Source: Acidobacteriota bacterium (lineage in GTDB: Bacteria; Acidobacteriota; Terriglobia; Terriglobales; Acidobacteriaceae). Taken from it: a stretch of 48,078 nucleotides of DNA. Below the pieces are notes generated by a model. It was not told the origin of the DNA and did no database searches. It worked only from the letters and a program-made list of their open reading frames with translations. The position numbers and the translations under genes are program-made. The stretch spans positions 1 through 48,078 of the forward strand of contig JAJZIJ010000020.1 in assembly GCA_021810625.1 (NCBI GenBank), written 5' to 3'. Position 1 is the first letter of the stretch. Each line of letters begins with the position of its first letter. Positions 16,073-25,499 of this stretch are shown here, piece by piece.

Positions 16073-18970
16073 TTAGAAAGAGGTGCTGATCGTTACGCGG
16101 AAGGTTTTCCTTGGCTCCCAAATAAAATACTGCGAGCCGTAGTAGGCCAGGGCCTGCTGATAGGTAAACTCTCCAGCGCCCCCTTGCGGAAACATGCTGC
16201 GCGTAAAGATGGTCTGGCGGCCTTGGTTTTGGTGCAGACGCACCGGATTGTAGGCGAAGTAAATCTCAATCGGAGCATTAATGACAGGGGCCATCAGGGA
16301 TATATACGGCCCCACCGACATACGCGGTTGAATGTTGGTTCCCGGCACGGCGCCCAATCGGTTGGCGAAGGTAAATGGAATCCCACCCTGGCAAGCGCCG
16401 TTGGTGTAAATGGGGCAGCCGTAGAGTCCGCTGCTCATCGTTGCGGAAGCCTGTGGATTCTCCAGCAATTGGTTGTGGTTCAAGGCCATGTTCAAACCCA
16501 GGTCGTCATAGAGGGCAAAGGTGACTGGCCCAACAATGGGAATGCGATATTCCATGTTGCTGGTAATTTCTGTATCGCCACCAATCGGCGAGAGCGCGTA
16601 GATCGGCAGCGGAATCTGCACGGAACCCAGGCTTGGATTCGTCGGGTCTTTGGGCACCAACGTGCCGTCGGGATTGGTCAGGTTAAAAAGCACCTTGGTG
16701 GGAATAAACGCATACGGGGTCACAGAACGAACGTCGAAGCCGCGCAAGTCGTTTTCGCCGCCCGTGAAGAAGCGGTCGAAGGGCGGAGCCACCAGTCCGG
16801 CGATTCCCTGCACATACGATGCCTGGATGCGATAGCCAAAGATATTGCGTCCGTCGGGATCGAAGTGAAACATGTGGATCGGTCTGAAGAATTTATATTC
16901 CACCGTCGGATTGATGAAGCTGACATTCCCCCCCAGCCCTGAACCCTGCAACACAAACGAAAAGCTTTTTCCCGTGCGAGGCCGATAGGGATCGCCGATG
17001 GTGTCATACATAAAGCTCAACGACAACTGGCTGGTGACAATGCCATTCAGCGCCGTCTGTCCTGTGGTTCCATGGCGAAAGTTTAGAAACTGAAACAGAT
17101 TGGATGTCGCCGGACTGAATGCCTGAACGTTGGAGGTATTCAGCGAGTATGTGGCTCCGACACGTTTGAAGGTACGCCGAATTGGGTAGCCTGCGGAGAC
17201 GGTGAGGCCCGTCTGCGACTGGTTGAAACTTTGGATCGTCGCTTGCTGCGAGGCATCGAAGTTTGCGTTGCCACCGCCCAGCGCATGGTAGCTCTTGGTG
17301 GCGTTGTAGTCCGTATTTTGATGGACAATCTGGAAGCCCAGGCTCAACGGACGATTTCCAAAATATGGCTCGGTGAAGCCAAAGGTGATGTTGCGCTGCA
17401 AATCGCCGATGGATGCCTGCAAGCTGAGCGTTTCGCCGAGTCCCAGGAAGTTGTTCGTCTGGTAGTTGGCACCGAGGAATGCTCCCGACAGGCCGCTGAA
17501 CCCGCCGTTCAGTCCGATGCTGTTTTTGCCCTTTTCGTGAACCTTCAACAGCAGATCGACCGTGCCATTATCAGCATCCTGATGTGTCTCTGAATCTTGA
17601 TCGGCCTTCAGTGGATTGAAATAGTTGAGCTGATTCAGACGCAGCAGGCTCAACTCCCAAAGACGGCTGTTGTACACCTGGCCTTCCTCGACCAGCAGCT
17701 CACGGCGAATCACGCGATCCCGTGTGATGGTATTGCCGCGAAACTCAATGCGAGAGATGTAGTACGGTTTCCCCTCGTCGATATCAATATTCAAAAAGAC
17801 CAGCTTCTTGGCTTCATCGATACGCGGCGTTGGCACGGCGGTGAAGTTGATATAGCCCAGAGTGCCGTAGGCCTTGCGCATATTTTCCAGCCCCTTGCCG
17901 ATCAACGTCGAGTTAAAGATGTCTCCGTCCTTCAGCTTGAAGAGGCTCCGCAGCGCCTTCGCATTGCTGATGGCCTTGTTTCCGGTAAAGGTGATACTGC
18001 CCAGCCGATACTGCTCTCCCTCTTCGATCGGCAGGGTGATGTCCATAACCTTGCCCTTGCGCGGGCGCAAGGTGAAGATGGAAATGCCCCCCTGATTGCG
18101 AATATGTGTTTCCGGCTGATCCACGCTGGCCTTGAAGTAGCCGCGGTCGCGCAGAGCCTGACGCACGCGCTCGGTGTCTTCCTCAAGCTTGTTCTCGTCA
18201 TAGGTGCGCGCAAACAGATTTTCCAGGAAAAAGGAATCCGGGATGCCAATCGGCTTGAGGTTCTTCATGGCGCGTCGCAGTACGCGACTGGAGACATTCG
18301 TGTTGCCCTCAAAACGGATGTGTCCCACCTTGACCGTCGGCCCTTCCTTGATGATGAAGTTGACGGAAACGGAGGCCGGAGGAATCGTTTTCACTTCTGT
18401 CCGAATGGTGGCGAACTGATGCCCATGCTCGGCCAATAACGCCTTCAGCACCGTCTCGGCCCGCTTGATCTTGGTGGGGTCGTACTGGCTCTCCACGGTG
18501 AGGCCCACTTTTTCCTTCTTGAAACGCTCCAGCACGTCAGACTGGGAGACAGCATTGAGGCCCTTGTAATTGATCTCGCGGATGGTTGGCCGCTCACGAA
18601 CAATCACCGTCAGAATGATGCCGTTGGGGGAATCCTCCTTGTCAATCTGTACATTTTCAAAATAGCCCGTGTTCCAAAGCGAGTTGAAATCCCGCTCGGT
18701 GGTCTGCGGGTCGTAGGTGTCGCCCACCTTGGTGAACATGCGCGCAAGGATGGTCTCTTTGGGAATGCGACGATTGCCGATGACGCGAATTTCGCTGACG
18801 ACATTCAACTGCGCCAATTGCGCCGACTGCGCCCAAAGCGTACAGGCAGCGCCAAGGACGACCAGCAGCAACGCTAGAAACTTGGCCGCTCTGCGTGCCC
18901 GGTGGCGCACAGTCGTGGACGGTTGGGTTGGGACGCAAAAGCCCCCTACGCTGACGGGAAAAATAAGCAC
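16073..18970 (-). CDS. bamA: Outer-membrane protein assembly factor BamA
   Basis: A 965-residue Omp85 protein that folds and inserts beta-barrel proteins in the outer membrane. It starts at GTG 18970 with GAGGGT just upstream and carries a signal peptide (AAKFLALLLVVLGAACTLWA). POTRA repeats follow (VSEIRVIGNRRIPKETIL; IREINYKGLNAVSQSDVL; VGHIRFEGNTNVSSRVLR; LGSITFTGNKAISNAKAL; ISRIEFRGNTITRDRVIR), five in all. The C-terminal barrel contains GGENDLRGFDVRSVTPY, the VRGF-like motif of the family, and ends in Phe. It is longer than E. coli BamA (810), with extra barrel-loop sequence. This gene shows that the host has a two-membrane envelope. Confidence 0.95.
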   Translation of the reverse strand: MLIFPVSVGGFCVPTQPSTTVRHRARRAAKFLALLLVVLGAACTLWAQSAQLAQLNVVSEIRVIGNRRIPKETILARMFTKVGDTYDPQTTERDFNSLWNTGYFENVQIDKEDSPNGIILTVIVRERPTIREINYKGLNAVSQSDVLERFKKEKVGLTVESQYDPTKIKRAETVLKALLAEHGHQFATIRTEVKTIPPASVSVNFIIKEGPTVKVGHIRFEGNTNVSSRVLRRAMKNLKPIGIPDSFFLENLFARTYDENKLEEDTERVRQALRDRGYFKASVDQPETHIRNQGGISIFTLRPRKGKVMDITLPIEEGEQYRLGSITFTGNKAISNAKALRSLFKLKDGDIFNSTLIGKGLENMRKAYGTLGYINFTAVPTPRIDEAKKLVFLNIDIDEGKPYYISRIEFRGNTITRDRVIRRELLVEEGQVYNSRLWELSLLRLNQLNYFNPLKADQDSETHQDADNGTVDLLLKVHEKGKNSIGLNGGFSGLSGAFLGANYQTNNFLGLGETLSLQASIGDLQRNITFGFTEPYFGNRPLSLGFQIVHQNTDYNATKSYHALGGGNANFDASQQATIQSFNQSQTGLTVSAGYPIRRTFKRVGATYSLNTSNVQAFSPATSNLFQFLNFRHGTTGQTALNGIVTSQLSLSFMYDTIGDPYRPRTGKSFSFVLQGSGLGGNVSFINPTVEYKFFRPIHMFHFDPDGRNIFGYRIQASYVQGIAGLVAPPFDRFFTGGENDLRGFDVRSVTPYAFIPTKVLFNLTNPDGTLVPKDPTNPSLGSVQIPLPIYALSPIGGDTEITSNMEYRIPIVGPVTFALYDDLGLNMALNHNQLLENPQASATMSSGLYGCPIYTNGACQGGIPFTFANRLGAVPGTNIQPRMSVGPYISLMAPVINAPIEIYFAYNPVRLHQNQGRQTIFTRSMFPQGGAGEFTYQQALAYYGSQYFIWEPRKTFRVTISTSF

Positions 18971-19246
18971 ACCCTCACTGCAAAAAATCGATTCCTGAGG
19001 AAAAGACGATTATACGGGACGAAGCCTCAGCTTCCCAAGGCGCAGCGCCTCGTCCTGCATTTGGCGCCTTTGATCCCACCCAATTTCGCTTGTTCTGTTT
19101 CCATGCAAATCTCCGCAACTCCGTGGAAATGGCAAACCCGCGAACATTCTGCATCTGTGGGTGCGCGACGGCAGTCTGCAAAAAGGCCGCTCCTCGAAAG
19201 GAACGGCCTTGGCCGCTGGCGGCGAGAAACCCTGCTCTCCACGTCA
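18971..19246. other. Intergenic region between frr and bamA
   Basis: About 275 bp. It contains the frr terminator near its frr-proximal end and must hold the bamA promoter further on (minus strand). I see no convincing gene in it. Confidence 0.5.
19180..19210 (-). terminator. Intrinsic terminator of frr
   Basis: On the minus strand a 12-bp stem (AAGGCCGTTCCT with AGGAGCGGCCTT, one G-T pair) is closed by a TTCG tetraloop and runs into TTTTT. A UUCG loop with a U-tract is a textbook strong rho-independent terminator. It lies about 36 bp after the frr stop. Confidence 0.88.
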
Positions 19247-19834
19247 TCAGACCTGCATGACTTCTTTTTCCTTGGCCTTGCATATCTCTTCCATGCGTCG
19301 GATCTCTTCATCGGTCAGCTTCTGTATCTCGTCGAGCGAACGCTTCTCCTCATCTTCGGAGATTTTCTTTTCCTTGGCGGCTTTCTTGATCAGGTCATTG
19401 CCGTCGCGACGGATATTGCGGATGCCCGTGCGATGGTCTTCCAAAACCTTGTTGATCTGTTTGACCACTTCGCGCCGCCGCTCCTCATTCATCGGAGGAA
19501 TCGGCACGCGGATCACCTTGCCATCATTCTGCGGATTAAAAGCCTGTTGTCCAAGACGCAAACCCTTTTCGATCTCCGCAATCAAGCTGGTATCAAAGGG
19601 CTGTACCAGCAGCATCTGCGGTTCTGGCGCGCTGAGCTGCGCCACCTGGTTGATGGGCAACTCCGTACCGTAAGCCATTACCTTCACCTGTTCCAGCATG
19701 TGAACCGAGGCGCGTCCCGTGCGCGTGGAGGCCAAATTGGTACGAAAATCCTCCACCGCCTTGTCCATGCGAAGCTTGAGTTGCTGATACGCATCCTTCA
19801 ACGCCGGAATCCCGGCCATTGCTGAGCCTGCCAT
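19247..19834 (-). CDS. frr: Ribosome recycling factor
   Basis: A 195-residue factor that, with EF-G, splits post-termination ribosomes. Start ATG 19834 is chosen because GGAGAGG lies 8-9 bases upstream; a start at 19855 would add seven residues. The family blocks are clear: FRTNLASTRTGRASVHMLEQ, IRVPIPPMNEERRREVVKQI and the C-terminal helix DEIQKLTDEEIRRMEEICK. Length is close to the usual 185. It stands apart from pyrH and tsf, which often precede it in other bacteria, and has its own terminator. Confidence 0.97.
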   Translation of the reverse strand: MAGSAMAGIPALKDAYQQLKLRMDKAVEDFRTNLASTRTGRASVHMLEQVKVMAYGTELPINQVAQLSAPEPQMLLVQPFDTSLIAEIEKGLRLGQQAFNPQNDGKVIRVPIPPMNEERRREVVKQINKVLEDHRTGIRNIRRDGNDLIKKAAKEKKISEDEEKRSLDEIQKLTDEEIRRMEEICKAKEKEVMQV

Positions 19835-20010
19835 CGTCGTTTTCCTCTCCTGCAAGGGCTAATTGTAATGGCACGGACAGGGAAGAACCAAGCGCGCGGC
19901 AGGCATCTTCCCTTGCGCTTGCAGCGGAGCCACGGTTGGCGCGCGTCTACGCAGGTCTTTCAGTAGACATTTTGGCAGGCTTTTTCAGCAGTCCTGATCC
20001 GGCGCGATTT

Positions 20011-20229
20011 TTATCCGGCCTTGACAGCCGCTTCAGCAGCCTGAAAGCCGATCTTGGCGTGCTGGCCGTCGCAGAAGGGCTTGTTGGCGGAGGCTCCGCA
20101 GCGACAGAGCGCAACCTTCTCTTTGCCGCTCAGGTTGTAGAGATTTCCAGAAGCGTCGGCGAGTTCGAGTTCCTTCAAATCACCTGTGACCATCAGGGGG
20201 CCATTTTTTAGGGCAACAGTTTTAATCAT
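20011..20229 (-). CDS. CDGSH-type iron-sulfur protein
   Basis: A 72-residue protein with one CDGSH zinc-finger-like [2Fe-2S] motif. The ligands are Cys42, Cys44, Cys53 and His57 in the contexts ALCRCGAS and PFCDGQHAKIGF; a Gln replaces the Ser of CDGSH, as is common. The three-Cys-one-His cluster is redox-active and pH-sensitive in the mitoNEET family. Start ATG 20229 has GGAGG nine bases upstream. No membrane segment is present, unlike mitochondrial members. Confidence 0.92.
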   Translation of the reverse strand: MIKTVALKNGPLMVTGDLKELELADASGNLYNLSGKEKVALCRCGASANKPFCDGQHAKIGFQAAEAAVKAG

Positions 20230-20434
20230 GATTTTATTTCCTCCGTGGATTGGAATTGTGGGGGTTGCGAATGCTTCGCAGAATCTATTGTCTCTCAGCA
20301 GAGACAACTTGCGGTGCGCTCAAGCTAAATGCGAGTGGTACGGAAGCGGTTCAGGCGCGACCGGGCGATTGGGCAGAATCGAAGCTGTCAACAAACTCTC
20401 CCACGCGGCGGGTTTTTCAAGCACAATAGAGTTG

Positions 20435-20782
20435 ATGTTCTCTTCTTCCTCATCTGGAACTCAGACCATGTTTAGCTGCTCCGTCTGCACGGCGCCTCAG
20501 AGCCGGTGGACGGCATTTTTTCGTTCCGGGATGCGCGGCTTTTACCGCTGCTCCAGTTGTAATAGCTATCTCCAGGTCAGCGGTCGCATTACTTCGGCCA
20601 TTGTCGCGGCCATTGTCGCGCTCGGCTTTGTTGTCCTCAACTGGATCGTTCCCGTCTATCCGGGCAACACCGCGCTCTGGATTGTCTTTCAGGTGGTCAC
20701 GGTTCTGTTGGTGTATTTCGGCCTACTGGCGTGGTTGATGAGCGTGGAACGTCGCCAGCCCATGCGCCGCTTCATGCTGTAG
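20435..20782 (+). CDS. Small zinc-ribbon membrane protein
   Basis: A 115-residue protein (ATG 20435; 20468 is an alternative). An N-terminal zinc ribbon CSVC...CSSC is followed by two membrane spans (AIVAAIVALGFVVLNWIVPV and ALWIVFQVVTVLLVYFGLLA) and a short basic tail. The first span is coded by a 12-bp direct repeat (GCCATTGTCGCG twice). I do not recognise a named family; small zinc-ribbon plus two-span proteins are often annotated as DUF983-like, and that remains a guess. Translation upstream of 20435 overlaps the CDGSH gene and is unlikely. Confidence 0.6.
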   Translation: MFSSSSSGTQTMFSCSVCTAPQSRWTAFFRSGMRGFYRCSSCNSYLQVSGRITSAIVAAIVALGFVVLNWIVPVYPGNTALWIVFQVVTVLLVYFGLLAWLMSVERRQPMRRFML

Positions 20783-20862
20783 CGCTCTTTGAACTCCTGC
20801 GCTTCGCTGTGCTTGCTCCTCGACGCGCCCCGCTCCTTCTCCTCCAACCCACTATTGAGAAA

Positions 20863-21567
20863 TCAATTCAGTTGCGCGAGCTTCTTCTCGGCGATGGAAC
20901 TGGCCTCCGTATCTTTTTCCGTGTCCTTGATGTGCGCGTAGAGTTGCTTGGCCTGCTGCGGATTGGTCTTCTCATACATCGCCGCCAAGGCAAGCTCAGA
21001 TTCGCCAACAGGAACGCTGACCGTGGGATGCGCCACCAGATTGCGATATATCTGAATTGCGTCCGAGTCTCGGCCCGTCTGTTTATCAAGCCCGGCCAGA
21101 GCCATCTGCGCCAACGCTGCCAGATCGCGACCTCCATGATCGACGACCTGATGCAGCGCGTGTTCGGCATCGGCATTCCGACCCATAGCCATGTAGGTTA
21201 GCCCGACAAAGTATTCCGCGTTTTTGCCTGCGCTGGTCATGGGGTAGCGGTTGGCCACCTCCAGGAACTCGGCATTGGCCTTTGTTGCGCGGGCAATGGG
21301 AGAAGGAAAGGTCTTTGCGCCGGGCGGATCTGTGGGCTGCGCAATCGGTGTCAGGTAGGTTTCCATCGCGAGACCAAAGTCGCGCTGCGACTGATCCTGC
21401 CGATTCTGGTAGAGCACCACGCTGCCGATGCCAACAACCAGCGTGACAAAGACGACGACGGTAAAGAGGAGAACGGCTTTCTTATTCTCCTGCAACCAGT
21501 CCATACCGGTTTTCGCGGTATCAATCAGGGCGTTGTGTTTCAGGGCGTGACGAGTCTGTGTGTCCAC
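20863..21567 (-). CDS. Membrane-anchored TPR protein (YfgM-like)
   Basis: A 234-residue protein. A cytosolic N-terminus (MDWLQENKKA) leads into one membrane span (AVLLFTVVVFVTLVVGIGSV, about 31-50), then an extracytoplasmic helical-repeat region. Its TPR-like units include AEYFVGLTYMAMGRNADAEH and LAQMALAGLDKQTGRDSDAI. The topology matches YfgM/TPR_21 proteins, which act as ancillary factors of the Sec translocon and periplasmic chaperones. Assignment to YfgM is by architecture only. Confidence 0.78.
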   Translation of the reverse strand: MDTQTRHALKHNALIDTAKTGMDWLQENKKAVLLFTVVVFVTLVVGIGSVVLYQNRQDQSQRDFGLAMETYLTPIAQPTDPPGAKTFPSPIARATKANAEFLEVANRYPMTSAGKNAEYFVGLTYMAMGRNADAEHALHQVVDHGGRDLAALAQMALAGLDKQTGRDSDAIQIYRNLVAHPTVSVPVGESELALAAMYEKTNPQQAKQLYAHIKDTEKDTEASSIAEKKLAQLN

Positions 21568-21743
21568 GGGGTTATGAGCGCATCCTTACCAAAAGAGAAG
21601 CTGGCGAGCCTTGCGGGCTTCCACGCCAATCAGTTTCAGTGTATCAGCCTGAAAAATCAAGGGTCAAACAATATCTGGACGGCGGATTCTCCGGCTGGGG
21701 GCAAAGGTTCTGCCCAACATCCGCTATGATCGTTTGCATCCGT

Positions 21744-21765
21744 ACTGTATTGCGACTGTATTGCG
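21744..21765. repeat. 11-bp tandem duplication
   Basis: ACTGTATTGCG is present twice in direct tandem in the gap between the TPR gene and rlmH. It may lie in the rlmH promoter region, about 50 bp before its start codon. Confidence 0.6.
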
Positions 21766-21812
21766 CCATAACCACGCTTCCAATTTATTGACGAAAGCCA
21801 AAAACAAAGCCG

Positions 21813-22271
21813 ATGGAAATACAACTGGTCACAATTGAGAATCGCCGCGCGGGCGGGAAAAAACATGCCGGAGGCGATTGGCTGCTGGACTACGCCCGCC
21901 GGATCGGCCACTTCTGTCGATTCCGGCATGAGGTTCTCCCCTCCGAACCTGCGCTGCTGCTGGCCTGCGAACGATCATCGGGACGAATGCCGCCCTATCT
22001 GGTTCTGCTGGATAGTCGAGGCAGGCAGATGACTTCTGAAGCTTTGGCCGCATGGCTGGGCAAACAGCAGGATGCGGGCACGCAACGAATCCTCTTTGCC
22101 GTTGGCCCGGCGGATGGATGGTCAGAAGGGGCTTGCCAGCGCGCGAACCTCCTGCTCTCGCTGGGGCCGATGACGCTGGCGCATGAACTGGCCGCCGTGG
22201 TGCTGTCCGAGCAAATCTACCGGGCCTTCACCATCCTCAAAGGTCTGCCTTACCACCTACAGCATCGCTGA
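21813..22271 (+). CDS. rlmH: 23S rRNA (pseudouridine-1915-N3)-methyltransferase RlmH
   Basis: A 152-residue SPOUT-fold enzyme that methylates pseudouridine 1915 in helix 69 of 23S rRNA. The C-terminal trefoil-knot signature is clear: [14 protein letters not shown], then [20 protein letters not shown] and [13 protein letters not shown]. Length matches the family (about 155). The start ATG 21813 lacks an obvious strong ribosome site. purE follows about 170 bp downstream. Confidence 0.94.
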   Translation: MEIQLVTIENRRAGGKKHAGGDWLLDYARRIGHFCRFRHEVLPSEPALLLACERSSGRMPPYLVLLDSRGRQMTSEALAAWLGKQQDAGTQRILFAVGPADGWSEGACQRANLLLSLGPMTLAHELAAVVLSEQIYRAFTILKGLPYHLQHR

Positions 22272-22443
22272 ACCCTTGCGCGCGACAGCCGGGGGCATCG
22301 CTGCATTTTCTATTTTGCTTCGAGTGGCAATGATTGCTTTGTTCCCAGAGAATGTTTCGGCAACCTGGATGCCGGAGAGAAAATTTCCATCAGAAGATGA
22401 GCTTCGTCATACGTTTCCCGCTCCTCCAACTTATAATCTCCCC

Positions 22444-22935
22444 ATGAAGCAAGCGCCGCTGGTCGGTGTGGTGATGGGGAGTCAAAGCGACTACGATACC
22501 CTGCAACCCGCCATCGACATCCTGAAAGAATTCTCCATCCCTTACGAAGCGCGTGTTGTCTCCGCGCATCGCACCCCCGATTGGCTTTTTGAGTATGCCA
22601 GCGCCGCAGAAACGCGCGGCATTCGCGTTTTGATTGCCGGGGCCGGTGGCGCGGCGCATCTACCCGGAATGCTGGCGGCCAAGACGCATCTGCCTGTTCT
22701 GGGCGTTCCCATCTCCGCAACCCTGCTCAACGGGGTCGATTCGCTGCTTTCCATTTTGCAGATGCCGAAAGGCGTTCCTGTGGGTACGCTCGCCATTGGC
22801 AAGCCGGGAGCGGCGAATGCGGCCTTGCTGGCGATTTCCATTTTGTCGCTGCAAGACGCAGCGCTGCGCGCGCGCCTGCTGGCATGGCGCGAAGCGCGCA
22901 AGCAGGATGTGCTGGCAGTGGAGCTGCCGGAGTGA
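22444..22935 (+). CDS. purE: N5-carboxyaminoimidazole ribonucleotide mutase
   Basis: A 163-residue class I PurE, which moves the carboxylate of N5-CAIR to give CAIR in purine synthesis. It has the phosphate-binding [16 protein letters not shown], the [13 protein letters not shown] segment with the catalytic His, and [18 protein letters not shown]. The frame is open further upstream, but ATG 22444 ([13 protein letters not shown]) is the natural family start. Its TGA overlaps the GTG of purK, so the two are coupled. Confidence 0.96.
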   Translation: MKQAPLVGVVMGSQSDYDTLQPAIDILKEFSIPYEARVVSAHRTPDWLFEYASAAETRGIRVLIAGAGGAAHLPGMLAAKTHLPVLGVPISATLLNGVDSLLSILQMPKGVPVGTLAIGKPGAANAALLAISILSLQDAALRARLLAWREARKQDVLAVELPE

Positions 22936-24101
22936 GCAAAACCACCGACATTCTTTTTCCCGGCGCGACCATTGGCATTCTGGGTGGCGGCCAACTGGGA
23001 CGCATGACAGCGATGGCGGCGCGTTCGCTCGGCTATCGCGTGCAGGTGCTTGATCCTGACCCCAGTTGTCCGGCGCGATTTGTTGTGGATGCCTGCTTTG
23101 AGGCCTCCTGGGAAGACGCTCACGCCGCGGCCAATCTGGCGCGTGGTTGCGATGTGGTCACGCTGGAGATTGAGCAAATATCCATTGCCTCGCTCGAAGC
23201 TGCGGCGCAGTATGCTCCCGTGCGCCCCGGCGCGAAGATGCTGGCCATCATTCAAGATCGCATATTGCAAAAAGATTGGCTGGCGGCACATCATCTGCCG
23301 CTGGGCGAGTACGTCTCCGTAAATGACGTCGCGCAACTGGAGGCGGCGGTAACGAAGATGGGCGGACGCTGTTTTGTGAAAAGCGCGCGCGGCGGATACG
23401 ACGGACGCAGCCAGGTGAAGCTGGGTTTCGATGCGGAGGTCGCAGACGCGCAGGCATGTCGCGGCGCATGGAAGGCGCTGGGCGAGCAGCCCGTGGTGGT
23501 GGAACGGGCGCAAAATCTGGCGTTGGAACTCTCTGTGATGGTGGCTCGTTCAGCGCGTGGAGAATGCGCCTGCTATCCCCCGGCCATCAATCATCACGAG
23601 CAGCAGATTCTTGTCTGGAGCGGAATGCCCGCCCACCTGCCGCCAGAGATCATGCGTCAGGCGCGCGAAATTGCGTTGACCATTGCGGAGGAATTTCTGT
23701 TGGAAGGACTGCTGGCCGTGGAAATGTTTCTGACCACCGAGGGTCACTTGCTGGTAAATGAACTTGCCCCGCGCCCGCATAACAGCTACCACGCCAGCGA
23801 ACGCGCCTGCGCCACCAGCCAGTTTGAGCAGGCCGTCCGCGCCATCTGCAATCTGCCTCTTGGCGATGTAGAGATTGTGCAGCCCGCCGCAATTGCCAAT
23901 CTTCTCGGCGATGTCTGGATTGATGCAGCCTCCGAATCTGGCCCGCGCTTCGATGCGGCTCTGACGATTCCCGGTGTGCGACTCCATCTCTATGAAAAGC
24001 ACCTTCCGCGACGAGGCCGAAAGATGGGACATCTCTCCGCTGTGGGCGCAACGGTGGAAGATGCAGTGGCGCGGGTGTTGGAAGCCAAGAAAAAATTGTA
24101 G
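22932..24101 (+). CDS. purK: N5-carboxyaminoimidazole ribonucleotide synthase
   Basis: A 389-residue ATP-grasp enzyme that makes N5-CAIR from AIR, ATP and bicarbonate, feeding PurE. Start is GTG 22932, inside the purE stop (GTGA). It opens with the family motif [13 protein letters not shown], then has [18 protein letters not shown] (ATP-grasp loop), [20 protein letters not shown] and [17 protein letters not shown]. All core motifs are intact. It ends 4 bp before the convergent M20 peptidase gene. Confidence 0.96.
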   Translation: MSKTTDILFPGATIGILGGGQLGRMTAMAARSLGYRVQVLDPDPSCPARFVVDACFEASWEDAHAAANLARGCDVVTLEIEQISIASLEAAAQYAPVRPGAKMLAIIQDRILQKDWLAAHHLPLGEYVSVNDVAQLEAAVTKMGGRCFVKSARGGYDGRSQVKLGFDAEVADAQACRGAWKALGEQPVVVERAQNLALELSVMVARSARGECACYPPAINHHEQQILVWSGMPAHLPPEIMRQAREIALTIAEEFLLEGLLAVEMFLTTEGHLLVNELAPRPHNSYHASERACATSQFEQAVRAICNLPLGDVEIVQPAAIANLLGDVWIDAASESGPRFDAALTIPGVRLHLYEKHLPRRGRKMGHLSAVGATVEDAVARVLEAKKKL

Positions 24102-24105
24102 TCCG

Positions 24106-25344
24106 CTACAGATTGCGATTTTCAGGACTGCCGATCATGGCGGCCAGCAGCGCCGTTCTGTAGGCCAGTTGTTCAATCTCCACCGATTCGCGCGCCGCAT
24201 GTGCGCCCTCGCCCACTGCGCCCATTCCGTCGAGGGTTGGAATGCCCAGCGCCGAAGTAAAATTGCCATCCGATCCGCCGCCCGTGCTGGCCTCCGCCAA
24301 GGAAAATCCCATCTTCGCCGCCAGCGCCTGCGCCTGCTGAAATAATTTCACGGTGCTTTTTGCGCGCTCCATTGGAGGTCGATTTATGCCGCCCGTTACC
24401 TGCAAGCGGCAGGCTTTGTCTCTCACGCGCAGGCCACGAAACATGCGCTCCACGCGCGCGGCATCCTGCCTGCGGGCAATGCGTACATCGACCTCGACCG
24501 TTGCCTCCGCTGCCACGACGTTGGAGCGCGTACCGCCTGCAATCACGCCGGGATTCATCGTCAAACCTGTTTTCAAGTTCGTGAATCCGGCCACGCGCTC
24601 GACCAGCCCTGCCAGTTCCACAATCGCGCTGTGGCCTTTTTCAAAGTCCACTCCGCTGTGCGCCGCCACTCCCTCGACGTGTAGCTGATACTGCCCCACG
24701 CCCTTGCGCGCCGTCTTGTAAGCGCCCTGCGGCCCCTGCGCTGGTTCCAGCACAAACACGGCGGAGGACTCTTTCGCCAGCTTTTCCGTCACGGCGCGGG
24801 AGCATGGGCTGCCCACCTCCTCGTCGGAGTTCAGCAGCAGCACCACGGGCGTTGCCAGTTCTCCCGCCTCCAGAAGCAGGCGCAGCGCCATTGTCGCCAT
24901 CACCACGCCAGCTTTCATGTCATAGATGCCCGGCCCAAAGGCCTTCCCCTTTGTTTTCCGAAAGGGCATCCGCGCCAGCGTTCCCATCGGCCATACCGTG
25001 TCCAGATGTCCCAGCAGCAGGATGGGGCGGACACGATTTTGCGCACGTCCGACCTGCGCCCGTATTGACTTTGGCATTGGCTGCGCGGCAAAGCGCGCCT
25101 CCAGCAGGTCGCCAAAGTTCTTCTGCCGATGCCAGCGGATTTGACCTCCCAGCGCGCGCATCCAGGCGGCCACCTGTTGGCTGGCTTGATCCACGGCGGC
25201 TTTATTTTCGCTGGGGGATTCGATTTCCACCAGCGTTTTTACCCATTGCAGCATCTCGCGCTGTCGCGCCTGCGCCGCCGCCAAAAATTCCTTTGGATTC
25301 TTCAACATCTTTGTTTTCGCCTTCTGCCAATCTTCTGATTTCAA
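24106..25344 (-). CDS. M20-family metallopeptidase (carboxypeptidase G2-like)
   Basis: A 412-residue dinuclear zinc hydrolase. Metal-site motifs are GHLDTVW (His113), YDMKAG (bridging Asp142) and NSDEEVGS (general base and ligand Glu175/176), with a dimerisation/lid domain (about 215-325) and the C-terminal His in MGAVGEGAHA. The closest functional types are glutamate carboxypeptidase/CPG2 and related deacylases that remove acyl-linked amino acids. No signal peptide is seen, so it is probably cytosolic. The substrate is not predictable from sequence. Confidence 0.88.
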   Translation of the reverse strand: MKSEDWQKAKTKMLKNPKEFLAAAQARQREMLQWVKTLVEIESPSENKAAVDQASQQVAAWMRALGGQIRWHRQKNFGDLLEARFAAQPMPKSIRAQVGRAQNRVRPILLLGHLDTVWPMGTLARMPFRKTKGKAFGPGIYDMKAGVVMATMALRLLLEAGELATPVVLLLNSDEEVGSPCSRAVTEKLAKESSAVFVLEPAQGPQGAYKTARKGVGQYQLHVEGVAAHSGVDFEKGHSAIVELAGLVERVAGFTNLKTGLTMNPGVIAGGTRSNVVAAEATVEVDVRIARRQDAARVERMFRGLRVRDKACRLQVTGGINRPPMERAKSTVKLFQQAQALAAKMGFSLAEASTGGGSDGNFTSALGIPTLDGMGAVGEGAHAARESVEIEQLAYRTALLAAMIGSPENRNL

Positions 25345-25499
25345 ACAAAAAGTTCACTGCGGATTCGCCCATGTTGTGGCGAATTTACCACACAGCGCTC
25401 TTCCCGTTTCCATATACCATCATCCTCGATGGATGGAAGCTCCCTTGTCCACCTTGGCTTGTCTACCTTGGAATAGACGGGAGCGGAAAGCGACCCCTC